Assembly: GCA_009829735.1 (NCBI GenBank)
Contig: CM020618.1
Location: forward strand, 3,160,882-3,224,881
Length of the DNA stretch: 64,000 nucleotides
From: Pyropia yezoensis
Taxonomy: Eukaryota; Rhodophyta; Bangiophyceae; Bangiales; Bangiaceae
Direction: 5' to 3'
Under the pieces are notes generated by a model. That model made no database searches. It had not been told where the DNA came from and was given only the letters and a program-made list of their open reading frames with translations. The position numbers and the translations under genes were made by a program. Shown here piece after piece: positions 1-11,217 of the stretch. Every line of letters begins with the position of its first letter. Within the stretch, counting starts at the first letter, position 1.

Positions 1-257
1 ATCTTGTAAAATCAACAGTACTTTGGGTTCCTTCTCCCTCGGGCTTTTGTCCTGTTTACCTTTGCCTCGTATCGTGCCGGGCGAGTGGATCAGCAAGGGC
101 TCTTACCTGTTCCTTCCTGGGCTTCGGACTGTGGTCTCTGTGTGTGTGGTTGTGGTTTCTGGGTCCGGGAATCTGGGTCCCATTACGCTACACGGGGCAC
201 CCCATCCCGTCCTGCTCCGTAAGTCCTGCTGCTGAGCCCCCGCCGGCTACCGCAAGG
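1..257. other. unassigned leader upstream of transposase pseudogene
   Basis: There is no recognisable gene here. The stretch precedes the first ATG of the transposase frame at 258. A GTAAGT, a good match to a splice donor, lies at about 219-224, so an intron or 5' UTR is possible but unproven. A short open frame at 23-235 has low-complexity composition and no recognisable motif. Confidence 0.4.
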
Positions 258-1920
258 ATGGGGCGAGATCACGAGGTCGACATGGCTGCGTTGGAGCAGG
301 TCAAGGCAGGCGACCTAACGACGGCGGCATTCGCGCGCCGGTTTGGTATGAGCTACAACAAGGCGCGCTACTTCATCCTCACAGACGGTAACCGTTTAAG
401 GCGTGGACCCCAGCCATTTTTTACTGCTGAAGAGGAGCAGGTGTTGGTGAAGTACATCCGTATCAACGCAGTCATCGGCCGTGGTCTCTCTCGTGACGCC
501 TTCCTGCGCGTGTGCGGAGAATACGTCTCAAGTTTGTCCGTCAGGCGGCAGGAGACTGCGCGGCGGTACTTCCACGGCACCACCACGCCCGGCAGGGGAT
601 TCATGACTACTTTCCTGAAGCGCTGGCCAGAGCTGCGGGAATACCGCGCGGGGACGATTGAGGAGGGTCGGGCACGCAACGCGCGTCCCAAGACTGTGGC
701 CCACTGGTACGCCACCCTGTCCCTGATGAACCGTGACCTGCGGATTGTGTCCCCGCGTCAGGTATGGAACATGGACGAAACGCACATCAAGGCTCGAGAG
801 TCGGCGGGCAACAGCCGTGCAAGGATCCTGGGACCTGTGGGCATGACCTAACCGGAGGTGGTGATGCCCGACTTTGCGTCCGGGCGGGCGCGTGCACGGC
901 GGCATTTACCGTGTCAGCAGCCGGTACCGTGGCTCCCCATTTTATCGTGGTGGAGGGCGCCACCCCGGGTCACGCGTTCGTGCGTGTCACGGACCCGCAC
1001 GGGAAGGTGTGCACCGTACCCCTGGCTTCGTTTTTGAACGACTGCGCTGTGGCGTGGCGGCGGACCCCGCCAGGGTTCGACAAAAGCGTGTTCGACGTGT
1101 ACGCCGAGCATATTGCCACCTTTCGGCGGTCGTACTACCCCAAGGAGGCGAAGCTACTGGCGGTCGACGGGGCGAAGGTGCGCCTTTCGCCCGGCGGCCT
1201 GCTCACGCTTTTGCGCGCGAATGTGCACGTCATCGCTGAACCGTCCAAGATGTCTCACATTTTGCAGGCTCTTGACACCCCCAGCGCCTTTGGGCGCTTT
1301 CAGCCGAAGAAGCGGTCGCGTGTGCGAGAGCTCGCCCTCGCGTGCCATGCCGACGGCCGGCCGTTCACGATTGTCGAGTTGGTCAAGTCCATTGGACGCG
1401 CGGCGTCGGAAGCCCTGACGGTGGGCGCCCTGGTGTCGGCGTTCCGACGGGTGGGCACGTGGCCCCTCGACCCGACTGTTGTCTCCTGGGAGGACCTGTG
1501 TAAGGGTGCGGACGAGTCCCTCGCGGCAGATGTGGACATCCCTCTGTTGGTCTCAAGGCTTGCGCCCGTGGCGCGGAAGAACATGGCACGAGCGGTGGTG
1601 CAGAATGGCACGCTGTCTATTGCCGGGCGCGCGACCATCCTCAACGCCCTCGAGGTAATTTCTGCCCTCCTTAAGATGGACGCTGACAAGGAGGAGCAGC
1701 GCACGGAGGCGGAGGCCAGCAAGCGCGCCCGGGAGAAACGAGCGGCAAAGAAATCCACGAAGGACGTGGAGCGGGCGCGTGCCAAGCGGGCGCGCATGGA
1801 GGACAAGGCCGAGCGTGAGAGGCGCGAGATCTGGGCGGTCGTGGCCGCCGAGGCGGCGAGTGACGCGGGCTGCTGGCTGAGGGCTGTTGGCCACACCCCT
1901 CCGTCTGCTGCGAAGGCACG
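258..1920 (+). pseudogene. pogo/Tigger-like DDE transposase, 5' part, broken and interrupted by a retrotransposon
   Basis: This encodes a cut-and-paste transposase of the Tc1/mariner-pogo (DDE_1) type. The start chosen is the ATG at 258 (MGRDHEVDMAALEQV). The N-terminal half has a helix-turn-helix-like segment with FARRFGMS. The first catalytic Asp lies in VWNMDET (about 766-780), the second in LLAVDGAK (about 1156-1179), and a third in LQALDTPSAFGRF (about 1264-1300), which matches the usual LQPLD motif. The C-terminus is a Lys/Arg/Glu-rich coiled region. Two lesions are visible: an in-frame TAA at 849-851, and a frameshift near 890-900 after which the reading continues as TAAFTVSAAGTV. At 1920 the frame runs into the family-A LTR. 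It resumes at 21063 once the element and one GCACG copy are removed. Confidence 0.75.
1916..1920. repeat. target-site duplication GCACG (left copy)
   Basis: GCACG directly precedes the LTR that starts TGTAGCACAA. The same five bases follow the far LTR at 21058-21062. Five bases is the usual Ty3/gypsy duplication length, so these two LTRs bracket one insertion. Confidence 0.9.
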
Positions 1921-2282
1921 TGTAGCACAATAGGAATCCGTCGCACGTCCACTCTCAGGGAACACTCACCAAGGGGGATCGGCACCAACGTCACCGGGAG
2001 GCCAAGGTTGCTGTCCTTGGAGCGCAAGCCACGGGACCAAGATGGGAGCCCAAATGGGAGGGGTTTGTTGTTCTACCTTGGCCGGCGGTGGATTCGCCAC
2101 CGGCCCCCTCGTTATAAACCCTCGGAGACACTACTAACTACCCTCCACCCCAAGATGCAAGTCCCTCTGGTCATACGTAACTTATAGATACCGTGACCAG
2201 CTCGGACTCTCAAATTGAAGTTAAGGATTAGAAGTAGCCCCCCTGATATTAGGGTCACAATACGGACAACCATATTGCTACA
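1921..2282 (-). repeat. family-A 3' LTR (362 bp)
   Basis: It begins TGTAGCACAA and ends TTGCTACA, giving inverted TGTAGCA/TGCTACA termini. It matches the LTR at 20696-21057 in sequence and in length. On the minus (coding) strand TATAAG occurs at 2181-2186. On the plus strand TATAAA occurs at 2113-2118, facing the antisense ORF. Confidence 0.92.
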
Positions 2283-2294
2283 TATCCCCCCCTT
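2283..2294 (-). other. polypurine tract of family A
   Basis: Read on the minus strand this is AAGGGGGGGATA directly against the 3' LTR. That is the expected position and composition for the plus-strand DNA primer. The third element has the same tract after 59201. Confidence 0.8.
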
Positions 2295-2867
2295 AGATTC
2301 GGCCCGTCCTCGGGTCGAGTTGCATTTGGGTTACCGAATGTAAGTGGGTCGCGTGACTGTTTACCCGTCGGGTGGGGCTTTGCGCCCCGTCGCGACAGAC
2401 ACCCCTTTTCGAGGTTGTCCGAGGGGGGTGCCCCCCTTTGTGTGGTACACACACGATCCGTTTTCCGGACCGTTAATTTCCCGATGCGGGTTTTTGTTCA
2501 CGACCCCCCTTTCCGAGGGGTGGTGCAAGCGGATCCGCCACCAGGTGCCTGGTGGTAGGGGGGTCCCTCTCGTGTGGACGATTGAGTGGGGGGCGGGGGC
2601 TGCCCGCGTTGCGTGGGGGCGGTTGGGGGTGACCCCCCTTGCTTACCCCGTGTGTGGGGGTGGCCCCGTCCCGCCCAGGTGCCTGGGTGGGGCGCGTTCG
2701 TAGCCCCGTGCGGCGTGGGTCGACCCGCGTGTTTGTGGCGCTGCTCGTGGCCGTTTGTGGTCATAAGCGCGGGTGCCTGCGCTTCCCTGGCTCGTCCCGG
2801 TTATCCCACCGTACCGGGTCGTAGCCGTCGACGGCTTGTGGGCGCGGGGGACTCTGCACCCATTAAC
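2295..2867. other. leader between 3' LTR and antisense ORF
   Basis: This is a GC-rich stretch with no recognised gene. It is the presumed promoter and 5' UTR region of the opposite-strand ORF. The open frame extends upstream to 2586 without a convincing ATG. In the third element the corresponding interval (59202-59791) is conserved near the LTR and diverges towards the ORF. Confidence 0.5.
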
Positions 2868-5315
2868 ATGTCCTATCCCCAGGTGCTTGAAGAGGAGGAA
2901 GACCTCCTGATCGGGGAGGAGATGGAGGACGACGCGCCTGTCGGTCCCGACGCCGCGCGTTACGGGGTGAGCTCGTCTGACGACGACGAGCCTGCGGTGT
3001 CCGTCCGTCTGTCGGCCGGAGGACTGTCGTCCGTGTGCAGCGGCACGACGGTGCCGTCGGCCGGAGGTCAACCCGGCGGTCAACCGCGCGTGGCGGCTTC
3101 TACCCCCTCTCTGCCGGCTGCCCGGATGGAGCCTGGTGCCGGTGCCGGCTCACCGCAGCTACCTCAAGATGGTCCGCCCTGCGGCGGAGGTGGCGACCCG
3201 CAGCCGACTCCGGCTGGTCAAGGTGGTCCGGGTGTCCGGGCGGTGACTCCTCGAGGCAGTCCCGACGTTGACGCGGGTGGTGGTGGCGGTGCGACACCCG
3301 GTGCGGCGGGTCAAGACGGTGCGGGTGTCCGCACGGCCGGGGCTCCGGCTCCGGAGGCTGTCCAAGTGCCTTCCCCTTCCGAGGCGGGGGCTACGCCGAC
3401 GGGTGGTGCCGGCGCCGGTACCATACCTGCGGTGCCGCGGGTGTCGAGCGGTCAAGACGCTCCTTCTCCCATGGCGGTTGACACCGGGAGTTACTCCGGG
3501 CGGGCGCCCGCCCTTCTTCTTCCTCCTCGGCCTCGTCCATCTCCGACGTCGGCCCCTCTGCCGGTGGTGCGTCCCCCGGCGCCCCCGATTCTTCCTGGTC
3601 CTGCCCGGGTTGCCCCGTTGGGTGGCGGCGTCGCCGTGGCGGCGGGTCAACCCGCCATGTCGGTGTCCGACTTGGTGGCTCGGGTTCGAGGCCTCACGGT
3701 GCAAGAGTCGATGGAGTCCGATGGGCGTATGCGGGTGGACTTCCACCTGGTGCATCCCCGTGGAGAATCCTCCCGGCGCGTCAAGGTGGACCCGAGCTGG
3801 GAGCGGGAGTTGGTGCGGCTGGTCAACCAGCCGAACGCGGTCCGGGTGGAACACCATTGGATCCTGAGTCAGCCGGACGACCGGCATGCGCAGCTCTGGC
3901 GCACCCGGGTGGGACGGGGTGAGGTCTACCTCGACCCCAACTTCGGGGTCTGCGACCTGATTGCCCCCGCGTTGCCGCGGGAGATTGACTACCCGGCTAG
4001 TGCTCGGGGGATTGCGGCGGCGGCGGAGCCGGTTGCGTTTGGGGAGACGGTGGGCAGTACCGGTCGGTATCCCGACTTTGACTACTACCCGGGGGTACCC
4101 CCGTATCTGTCGTTGACGGCTCCCTACCCGCCCATGGCGGGGTTGAAGTCGGCGTCGAGTTGGCGACGTAACCATGGTGTCATGGCGGATGCGTTCCGCA
4201 CGGATATAACGTGTGCGTTGCAGACCGGCAACGGTCGTGCTCCGGTATACACTCCCGTGCGCCCGCCGCTATGGCAGGAGGGGTGGGAACCCGCCCCTGC
4301 TTTCCGGTTTGACACCGGCTCCTGTCTTCGCTACTTCGAGAGTGTGTTGGCCTCGCGACCGGTCCACCCGTTGCAGGGTACCTTCACCCTTGAGGTTACC
4401 CTCGGGCAGGCTTCATCCTTCTTGCTGTCCGTCCGCCGGCAGGGTCGTCTGTTTCATCTTCCGACGGGTGTCCGTCGGCACATCGCGCAGTTGGGCGTGG
4501 ATCTGATAGCCGCCAAGACCGGGTTGGCCCGGGAGTTCGAAGCCCTGCTGGCTGTTCACGATGCCGTGAACTGGGCTGGGGTGTTGGCCCTTCCCCCGTA
4601 CCGGGACCCGCAGGCTGGGGCTTCCCCCTTGCCTCGTCACTCGTTGCGTGTCCGGCGTACTCAGCCGGGTGAGCCCAGTTGCCATGGGTGGGTATCCACC
4701 GAGGCTGTTGCTGACCTGGGTATTCCCATGGTTATCCATGACCCTCTTCAGGTCCTTGCTCCGTGGTTCGGTAACCCGATGCCGGCGGCGGTTGGCCGTC
4801 GTCCCCGAGAGTGGGGCTCTGTGGGTGGGGAGCGTGAGGTGTCCCGTCGTCGGGCGGAGTACCGCCGTGGTTACGGTGGAGCCCCTTCGGTAGGGTCCTA
4901 CCGGGCCTCGTATCAGGTGCCACCGGCTCCGGTGGTAGCCGTGTCGGCTCCTGTGGCTCCTCTGGCTGCGCCAGTGTCACCTCCCGCCCCTGTCCTACAT
5001 GACGGGGGTCCCCGTCTCTGGTATGAGGGCGTTGACGCCCTTGTTACCCGCGCAATGCGTGGGGGTCTCTCTGTTAGCTGGGGGGATATCCCCCCAGGTG
5101 CTGCGCTGGTTGGGTCAGCGCGTTGCTTCGGTGGCGTGCTGGACCGCCTCCAGAAAGCTCTGGAGGACGTGGAGGCTAGCCGCAGCACCCTCGTCCAGCT
5201 ATGCACCGAGGTAACTCGGGTGGTCGACCGTCGTGACGTTGCCGACCGGTGGAGCACGGAGGTCTACGCGCTTACGCGTGAGTGGCCTCCCTCGGGCAGT
5301 GGGTCTACCCACTGA
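2868..5315 (+). CDS. antisense ORF protein of family A (copy 1), unknown function
   Basis: This is an 815-residue protein encoded opposite to gag-pol, between pol and the 3' LTR. I chose the ATG at 2868 (MSYPQVLEEEEDLL) because the equivalent ATG exists in the other copies. The first 60 residues are strongly acidic. Residues of about 60-260 are Gly/Pro/Ala-rich and look disordered. From about 265 the sequence is globular, with WERELVRLVNQP, PPYLSLTAPYPP, SSWRRNHGV, RYFESVLAS, RRQGRLFHLP and LLAVHDAVNW. I recognise no known family and see no membrane segment or signal peptide. The motif series recurs in the family-B antisense protein. The protein does not overlap pol, so its open frame is not a by-product of pol conservation. 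Function is not known; a regulatory, Gag-accessory or structural role are all possible. Confidence 0.75.
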   Translation: MSYPQVLEEEEDLLIGEEMEDDAPVGPDAARYGVSSSDDDEPAVSVRLSAGGLSSVCSGTTVPSAGGQPGGQPRVAASTPSLPAARMEPGAGAGSPQLPQDGPPCGGGGDPQPTPAGQGGPGVRAVTPRGSPDVDAGGGGGATPGAAGQDGAGVRTAGAPAPEAVQVPSPSEAGATPTGGAGAGTIPAVPRVSSGQDAPSPMAVDTGSYSGRAPALLLPPRPRPSPTSAPLPVVRPPAPPILPGPARVAPLGGGVAVAAGQPAMSVSDLVARVRGLTVQESMESDGRMRVDFHLVHPRGESSRRVKVDPSWERELVRLVNQPNAVRVEHHWILSQPDDRHAQLWRTRVGRGEVYLDPNFGVCDLIAPALPREIDYPASARGIAAAAEPVAFGETVGSTGRYPDFDYYPGVPPYLSLTAPYPPMAGLKSASSWRRNHGVMADAFRTDITCALQTGNGRAPVYTPVRPPLWQEGWEPAPAFRFDTGSCLRYFESVLASRPVHPLQGTFTLEVTLGQASSFLLSVRRQGRLFHLPTGVRRHIAQLGVDLIAAKTGLAREFEALLAVHDAVNWAGVLALPPYRDPQAGASPLPRHSLRVRRTQPGEPSCHGWVSTEAVADLGIPMVIHDPLQVLAPWFGNPMPAAVGRRPREWGSVGGEREVSRRRAEYRRGYGGAPSVGSYRASYQVPPAPVVAVSAPVAPLAAPVSPPAPVLHDGGPRLWYEGVDALVTRAMRGGLSVSWGDIPPGAALVGSARCFGGVLDRLQKALEDVEASRSTLVQLCTEVTRVVDRRDVADRWSTEVYALTREWPPSGSGSTH

Positions 5316-5769
5316 GGAGTGCTATTGTTTGTGCGGGAGAGGGCCCCGGCAACCCTTATGGTAGCCGGGTAGTAGTGAGTATAAACTCATCCCCTTTGGG
5401 GGCATTGCTTGCCTCTGTTTGCTGCCCTGGGGAGTACCCCTTCTGGCTCAGTGGTGCCTTGCCTCCCGTCCAACTTCTTCCGGTAGGTTCATGCTTGGGG
5501 AGGTCATCCTCCCTCACTTGGTGTCTTGGCTTGGGGAGGTCATCCTCCCGTGTAAGCTCCCTAGTTACTTCGATATTATCGGAGTTAGCCTTTACCTTTA
5601 AGTTAACTTATTAAGGTTCAGGTTTTACTTAGTTACCTAAGCTTGGTTCGACTTAGAAACCTAAGTCTGATTTGACTTAGAAACCTAAGTCTGCCGTAAC
5701 CATGTCACACCCTACTTAGTAGGTATAAGCCTCACCCCCCAGCAGCCGAAGTCGGTGTCGGTTGGGTTG
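5316..5769. promoter_or_regulatory. hairpin-rich junction between convergent antisense ORF and pol
   Basis: These 454 bp separate the stop of the antisense ORF from the stop of pol. They hold two copies of the perfect hairpin GGGAGG-TCAT-CCTCCC (5498-5513 and 5534-5549) and two 24-bp tandem units with the palindrome ACTTAG-AAAC-CTAAGT (5651-5666 and 5675-5690). A CCCC-TTT-GGGG palindrome lies near 5390-5405. No ORF is supported. By position it could hold the 3' ends and polyadenylation signals of both transcripts. Confidence 0.55.
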
Positions 5770-8700
5770 TTACAGTAGGCGTCGTCGCCTCATGTACGGC
5801 ATGAGGAGTTGGCGGGGTATATTTGCCGCCTGTTCCCAGGTGGGTGAGTCGTATCCGACCCACATAACCTTGACGTACCAGGGTCCTGGTAGGTCCGGGT
5901 CGGTGTGTCCGACCACGCTCTCTACTTGGTATGGAATCCCATCCGGTCCCACCGGGTTATCTGACCGGTGGGTTGTAAGAGCTTCATGTAGCAACCCAGC
6001 CGGTACCGGCTGAGGCTGTTCCGGCATCGGAGCTGGTGTGACGTCATTCATGCTGATGCGTTGAATCTCCGTATCGGAGTGTAAGATAATAGAGTGGTCA
6101 TCTCTGTGGAGGATCTGGTACGGTCCCTTGACCGGTTGCATGAGCTTGTTCCCTCGGAACTTCTGGTGTCTGATATAGACCCAGTCACCTGTCATCAGGG
6201 TAGCGTTGCGCACCCGTAGTCGGGCGTCGAAGTTCTTCTTATACCGAAGTTGTGTTCTGTCAAGGGCACCCTTGAGCTTAGGAATCATCCACGATAGCTT
6301 GGCCAACCAAGCTAGGTGGATGCGTTCGGCGGGTCGGCCCTTCGGTGTATCATACCGAGTGCACCTGCCGGGTGGCAGCGTCAAGTTACCGACGCCTAGT
6401 GGCATGACCCACTCCAGCGGAGCAATGTTTGTGCTCCGATGTGGCCTGGCATTGTATGCCAGGGTGAGTACGGACAGAAGCCTGTCCCAAGTGTTCGTGT
6501 GCTCGGCCACGTAGCACTGAAGCATCTTTACGATGGTGCGGTTGAACCGCTCCACCTGCCCGTTGGACTGCGGGTGGTAGTCGGATGCCCGACGTGGTTC
6601 GATACCGAACATGCCCAGGACCTTAGTGCAGAATGCCGACGTAAGGTTTGCTCCGTTATCGGAGAGGAGTTGCTTCATGACTCCGTATGCACTGATCCAG
6701 TGGTCAACCACTGCGTTCATGATCGTGTATGCCGTATCATTCGGGATGGCTGCCGCTCTTGACAGCTTAGTGAAGCGGTCAGACATGACCAGGATGTACC
6801 TGTTCCCTTCTTCCGTTATCGGAAGTGGCCCGAGTATGTCGATAGCGACTTGCTCGTTGGGCCCATCAGGTGGGAATAGCTTCATGGCAGACGCCCGCCT
6901 ATGTAGACTAATGCGGTTACGTGCACAGGGGTGGCATCCCCTTACGTGGTCGACCACGTCGACGGCCATTGCTGGCCAGTAGAAGAACCTTCGCATTGCT
7001 GCGAACATACGTGAACCCCCCGGGTGTCCGGCTGTAGGGTTCTCATGTTCTCGTTTCATGACGGCTTGCCGTAAGGACACGGGAACCACGACTTGATGTC
7101 GTCCATCGGCGGGTGCCCGCCGGTATATGAGTCCGTCTTCGTTCTCGGAGAAGATGCCGGCCGTACCGGCCAGGAGGTTAGCACGATGACGTCTACAGTC
7201 ATCGTCGTTGGCTTGTGCCTCGCGGAAGTCCGCGAGAGTCAGTGGGCACGCAAGGTGTGCCATGGTATGGTCAGCCATACCCTGGGTAGCATTACCCACC
7301 ATGCACACCGGTACTACCGGGATGTCCTCGTCCACCGGGCGGGTATCCCCGCTCGGGGTGTCGAGTCGAGACAACGCGTCTCCGAGGTGGTGGGTTGACC
7401 CAGCCTTATACACCGTGCGGTAGTCGTGCTCGGCCATCTTCAGCCTCCATCGGGCTAGCCTCCCATGGCTATCGGAATCCTTGTCACCAAGGTTGAGGAG
7501 CCATCGTAGGGGTTCGTGGTCGGACCTCACGATGAACCTGGAGCCCTCCAGGTATGGACGGAGCAGTTGCACTGCCCATATAACTCCGAGGCATTCACGC
7601 TCGGTGGCACTATAGTTCCGCTCAGCCGGGTTGAGTGTCCGGCTGAAGTACCCTACCGGACGTAGGTCCGGGATAACGTTGTCGGTACCTATCAACGTCT
7701 CTCCCTGTAACAGGGTGCATCCCACTTGTGTATCACACGCATCGACATCGATGACGAAGGTGCCCCGTCTATGCGGTAACGCAAGGACGGGTGGGGCTAG
7801 TAGGGCTCGCTTCAGCGACTCGAATGCCTCCTCTTCGCTAGGCGAAGGGGGTTGGAGTACCTTGGGTAAGGTACTGCTCGTAAGAACCGTTAACGGTTTA
7901 GCTATCCGAGCGAAGTCCTTGACGAACCGTCGGTATACATTGCACATTCCCAGGAAGCTCTTGAGCTGCGTCTGGGTGTTAGGGAACCGGGCATCCCGGA
8001 GTGCCCGGGTATTGGCTTCGAGTACCCCTAGTTTACCAGGGGTTATCTGGTGGCCCAGATACTCGACCGTCTGTTGGAAGAAGGCGCACTTCTTCAGACG
8101 CAGGGTTACCCCGGCGTTCCTCAAGAGGGTGAGTACCTCGTCAACATGTTGTACATGGTCATCCATGTTACGCGAGAAGACGATGACGTCATCGAGGTAC
8201 ACTAGGCAGTTACGCCACTTCACCCCCGACAGTATGATGTCGATAGCCCGCTGGAATGTAGCGGGGGCGTTGGACAATCCGAAGGGCATCCTTAGGAACT
8301 CGTACACTCCACTGTGACAGACGAATGCCGACTTGGGGATATCCTCGTCCGCCACCGGGATCTGCCAGTATCCGGCATTGCAGTCGATGGTGGTAAACAC
8401 CGTAGCTTCCCCAGGGAGTCGATGCATTCATCCATCCTTGGTAAAGGGTATGAGTCCTTCTTGGTAACCAAGTTGAGGCGTCGATAATCGATGCAAAACC
8501 GAGGGGTTTGATCCTTCTTCGGTACAATAACGACTGGGGCACCCCACTCCGACATCGAAGGTCGGATCACCTTAGCTTCACTCATCCTCTTCACTTCTCC
8601 ATCAGCGATCTCTCGTTGCATAGGTCCCGCTCGGTGCGGTTGTGACCGGGTGGGGCGTGCGCCTGGTACCAGGTCAATACGATGTTGGGTTGCCCCAATG

Positions 8701-9934
8701 GTACCCAAGGCCCCGCCTGTCCACATGACGTCATGCTTTCTTAGCATCCGTCGTACCCCTTCGGCTACCGAAGGGGGAAGGTGGTCGAGGTCAGCCTCGG
8801 CCAGTGCCTTCAAGGCCTCTTGGTCCTTTGGCGGCAGGTCCGCCGGAGCCGCCAATGGGTTAGGCTTCCCGTCATCGGGTTGCTGTCGCTCGGTGGTCTC
8901 GGCGACCGCCAGCACCTCAAGTGGTTCCACTTGACCTTCCTTATCAGGGGTAAGGATATCTCCTTCGTAGAGTTCGGCAATCCCGAGGATAGTTCCCTTC
9001 GGGAGGGTGACTGCCTTACGGCGATAGTTCGCCATCACTAGGAGGGACGACCCTCCTGCTGGGAGGTCTATGAGACCGTTGGCCATGGTCAACCCATGGC
9101 GCTTGTACGTCCGTAGGTTGGACGGGACTCTGCAGATGCCTGCGAGGTCGCAGTTAACCGGGAGGACTGTCTCTGACAACGGCTCAAAGCGAGTTCGCTT
9201 GGCCAACCGAAGTGTCTTCGGCTCGACGCTTGCGTACACCTCAGCCACGTTAACGTGGCTTCCTTGTAGCGTCAGGTCCCTGACGATAGCCGTGTGTCCT
9301 CGCTTCGTCCCGTCGGCTTCTTGAAGCTCGACGGTCCTCCGGCCTGGCCGGATTGCATCAACGTGAACGTTGATGAAGGTGCACCCCAGTATGCAGGGCA
9401 CCGATAGCGTTTCACATACCAGGAAGTCAACTTCCGTGGTGAGATCCCCGATGGTAACCTGCAGCGACATCGCTGCGGTCGTACGAATGAGTCGACCATT
9501 CGCGTCCTTGATGGTGGGTCCCCGAGTCACTCTGACTCGTGGAAGCCACTTGTCCGGGAGGGTATCCTTCCGGATAAGGTTGGGTCCAGCCCCTGTGTCC
9601 AGTACAGGGTAGTACGATCGTGTCGACTTGGGGTCAACCCCCAGTGTGGCTGATACCTTGAAGTTCTCCAAGGTAAACAACACATGTCCTACACCGATAT
9701 CCGGTGTAGCTCGGGCATCCTGAACAGGGCCCTTGTCTGGTTCAACGTGACGGGGCTTCCCGTCCACTCCTCCCAACCTTGGAGGTTGGTCATCAATCCC
9801 TGACGCCGTGTCGTCGGGGCCGGAAGGTGTACCCGGGGGTTGATGCGGCGTCGGCTCAACCGCGCTCTCCGTGGGGCTTTCCCCGCGGTACTCCGGGGTG
9901 GCTTGCTTGGGTAACCCCAGCGCCCCCCGGTCAT
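5770..9934 (-). pseudogene. pol: family-A pol, copy 1 (frameshifted, probably by assembly error)
   Basis: This is the same protein as the intact copy at 14112-18278: aspartic protease, RT with YLDD, RNase H, integrase and chromodomain. Two single-base differences from copy 2 break it. One C is missing near 8411 in a C-run (in RT, just before the [11 protein letters not shown] segment), and one C is missing near 9799. Between 5316 and 8410 no indel separates the two copies. Both breaks are in homopolymers at the end of a contig, so they look like consensus errors rather than real decay. Confidence 0.85.
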
Positions 9935-9942
9935 CCTTCCTC

Positions 9943-10656
9943 TTACTCGTTTCCCGCCCTTGGTAGGGTGCTGTCCGCCGGGACATCCGGCTGAGGAGGT
10001 GCCCCCTCGACGGCCAGTACTCCACCTGGAGCTGGCTGCCTACCCGGTGCGGGGTCCGGGTGCTCGGGCGGGATACCCCCCGGTGGATGCCTTGCGTTGC
10101 GCCGCTGCCCGCCGAGACTCCTCGGGGATGAGTGGGCAGGAAGACACCCAGTGCTGGGGATCCCCACACAACATACACCCGGACGTGCCGGTCCCCCCTT
10201 GAGTTCGCATAGGGGTAGCCCCGTAGCTACGGTTGCCTCCCTCGGGCGCCCGAGTGCCTGCTCCCTGGTAGGCCTCGGGTCCTTGGGTCAACCGGAACAT
10301 GGACTCCCCCAACCGGTTGGGTCGGCCCGCAATCTGCGGAGGTGCCTCCGTGCGCACCGCCCATGTTAGCAAGGGTTGGTGAGGGTTACCCGTCACCGGG
10401 GAGTACCCCGTAGTCCGCACATACGGGACGCGCCGTCCCGTTCCTTCGTTGACCTGGAACTGGGTTCCAGCCGGGGCGATGTACGCTACCGTACCATGTT
10501 CATCAATCACCGGCGTCGCCGGTAGCAACAGGTGGCCCTGTTGGTCGACTAGAGGGTCATCCTCACCAATAGGGGTATGTTCGGTCGCCACCAGTACTGG
10601 TGCGGCCTTACGTTCCACCTTCTCTTGCCTCGGTACCGGGGTAAGACTGGGCTTGC
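9943..10656 (-). pseudogene. gag: family-A gag, copy 1, partial at the gap
   Basis: This is the C-terminal third of Gag, including the CCHC knuckle [14 protein letters not shown]. It ends at the same AGNE-stop as copy 2, with the GGGAAAC slippery site at 9949-9955 (minus). An extra G in a G-run near 10047 shifts the frame relative to copy 2. The N-terminal part is lost in the N gap. Confidence 0.8.
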
Positions 10657-11156
10657 NNNNNNNNNNNNNNNNNNNNNNNNNNNNNNNNNNNNNNNNNNNN
10701 NNNNNNNNNNNNNNNNNNNNNNNNNNNNNNNNNNNNNNNNNNNNNNNNNNNNNNNNNNNNNNNNNNNNNNNNNNNNNNNNNNNNNNNNNNNNNNNNNNNN
10801 NNNNNNNNNNNNNNNNNNNNNNNNNNNNNNNNNNNNNNNNNNNNNNNNNNNNNNNNNNNNNNNNNNNNNNNNNNNNNNNNNNNNNNNNNNNNNNNNNNNN
10901 NNNNNNNNNNNNNNNNNNNNNNNNNNNNNNNNNNNNNNNNNNNNNNNNNNNNNNNNNNNNNNNNNNNNNNNNNNNNNNNNNNNNNNNNNNNNNNNNNNNN
11001 NNNNNNNNNNNNNNNNNNNNNNNNNNNNNNNNNNNNNNNNNNNNNNNNNNNNNNNNNNNNNNNNNNNNNNNNNNNNNNNNNNNNNNNNNNNNNNNNNNNN
11101 NNNNNNNNNNNNNNNNNNNNNNNNNNNNNNNNNNNNNNNNNNNNNNNNNNNNNNNN
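10657..11156. other. assembly gap, exactly 500 N
   Basis: A run of exactly 500 N is a conventional placeholder for a gap of unknown size. The bases on its left match position 18999 of the second block. The bases on its right match position 2808 of the first block. The two contig ends therefore overlap by about 7.8 kb. Confidence 0.97.
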
Positions 11157-11217
11157 ACCGTACCGGGTCGTAGCCGTCGACGGCTTGTGGGCGGCGGGGG
11201 ACTCTGCACCCGTTATC

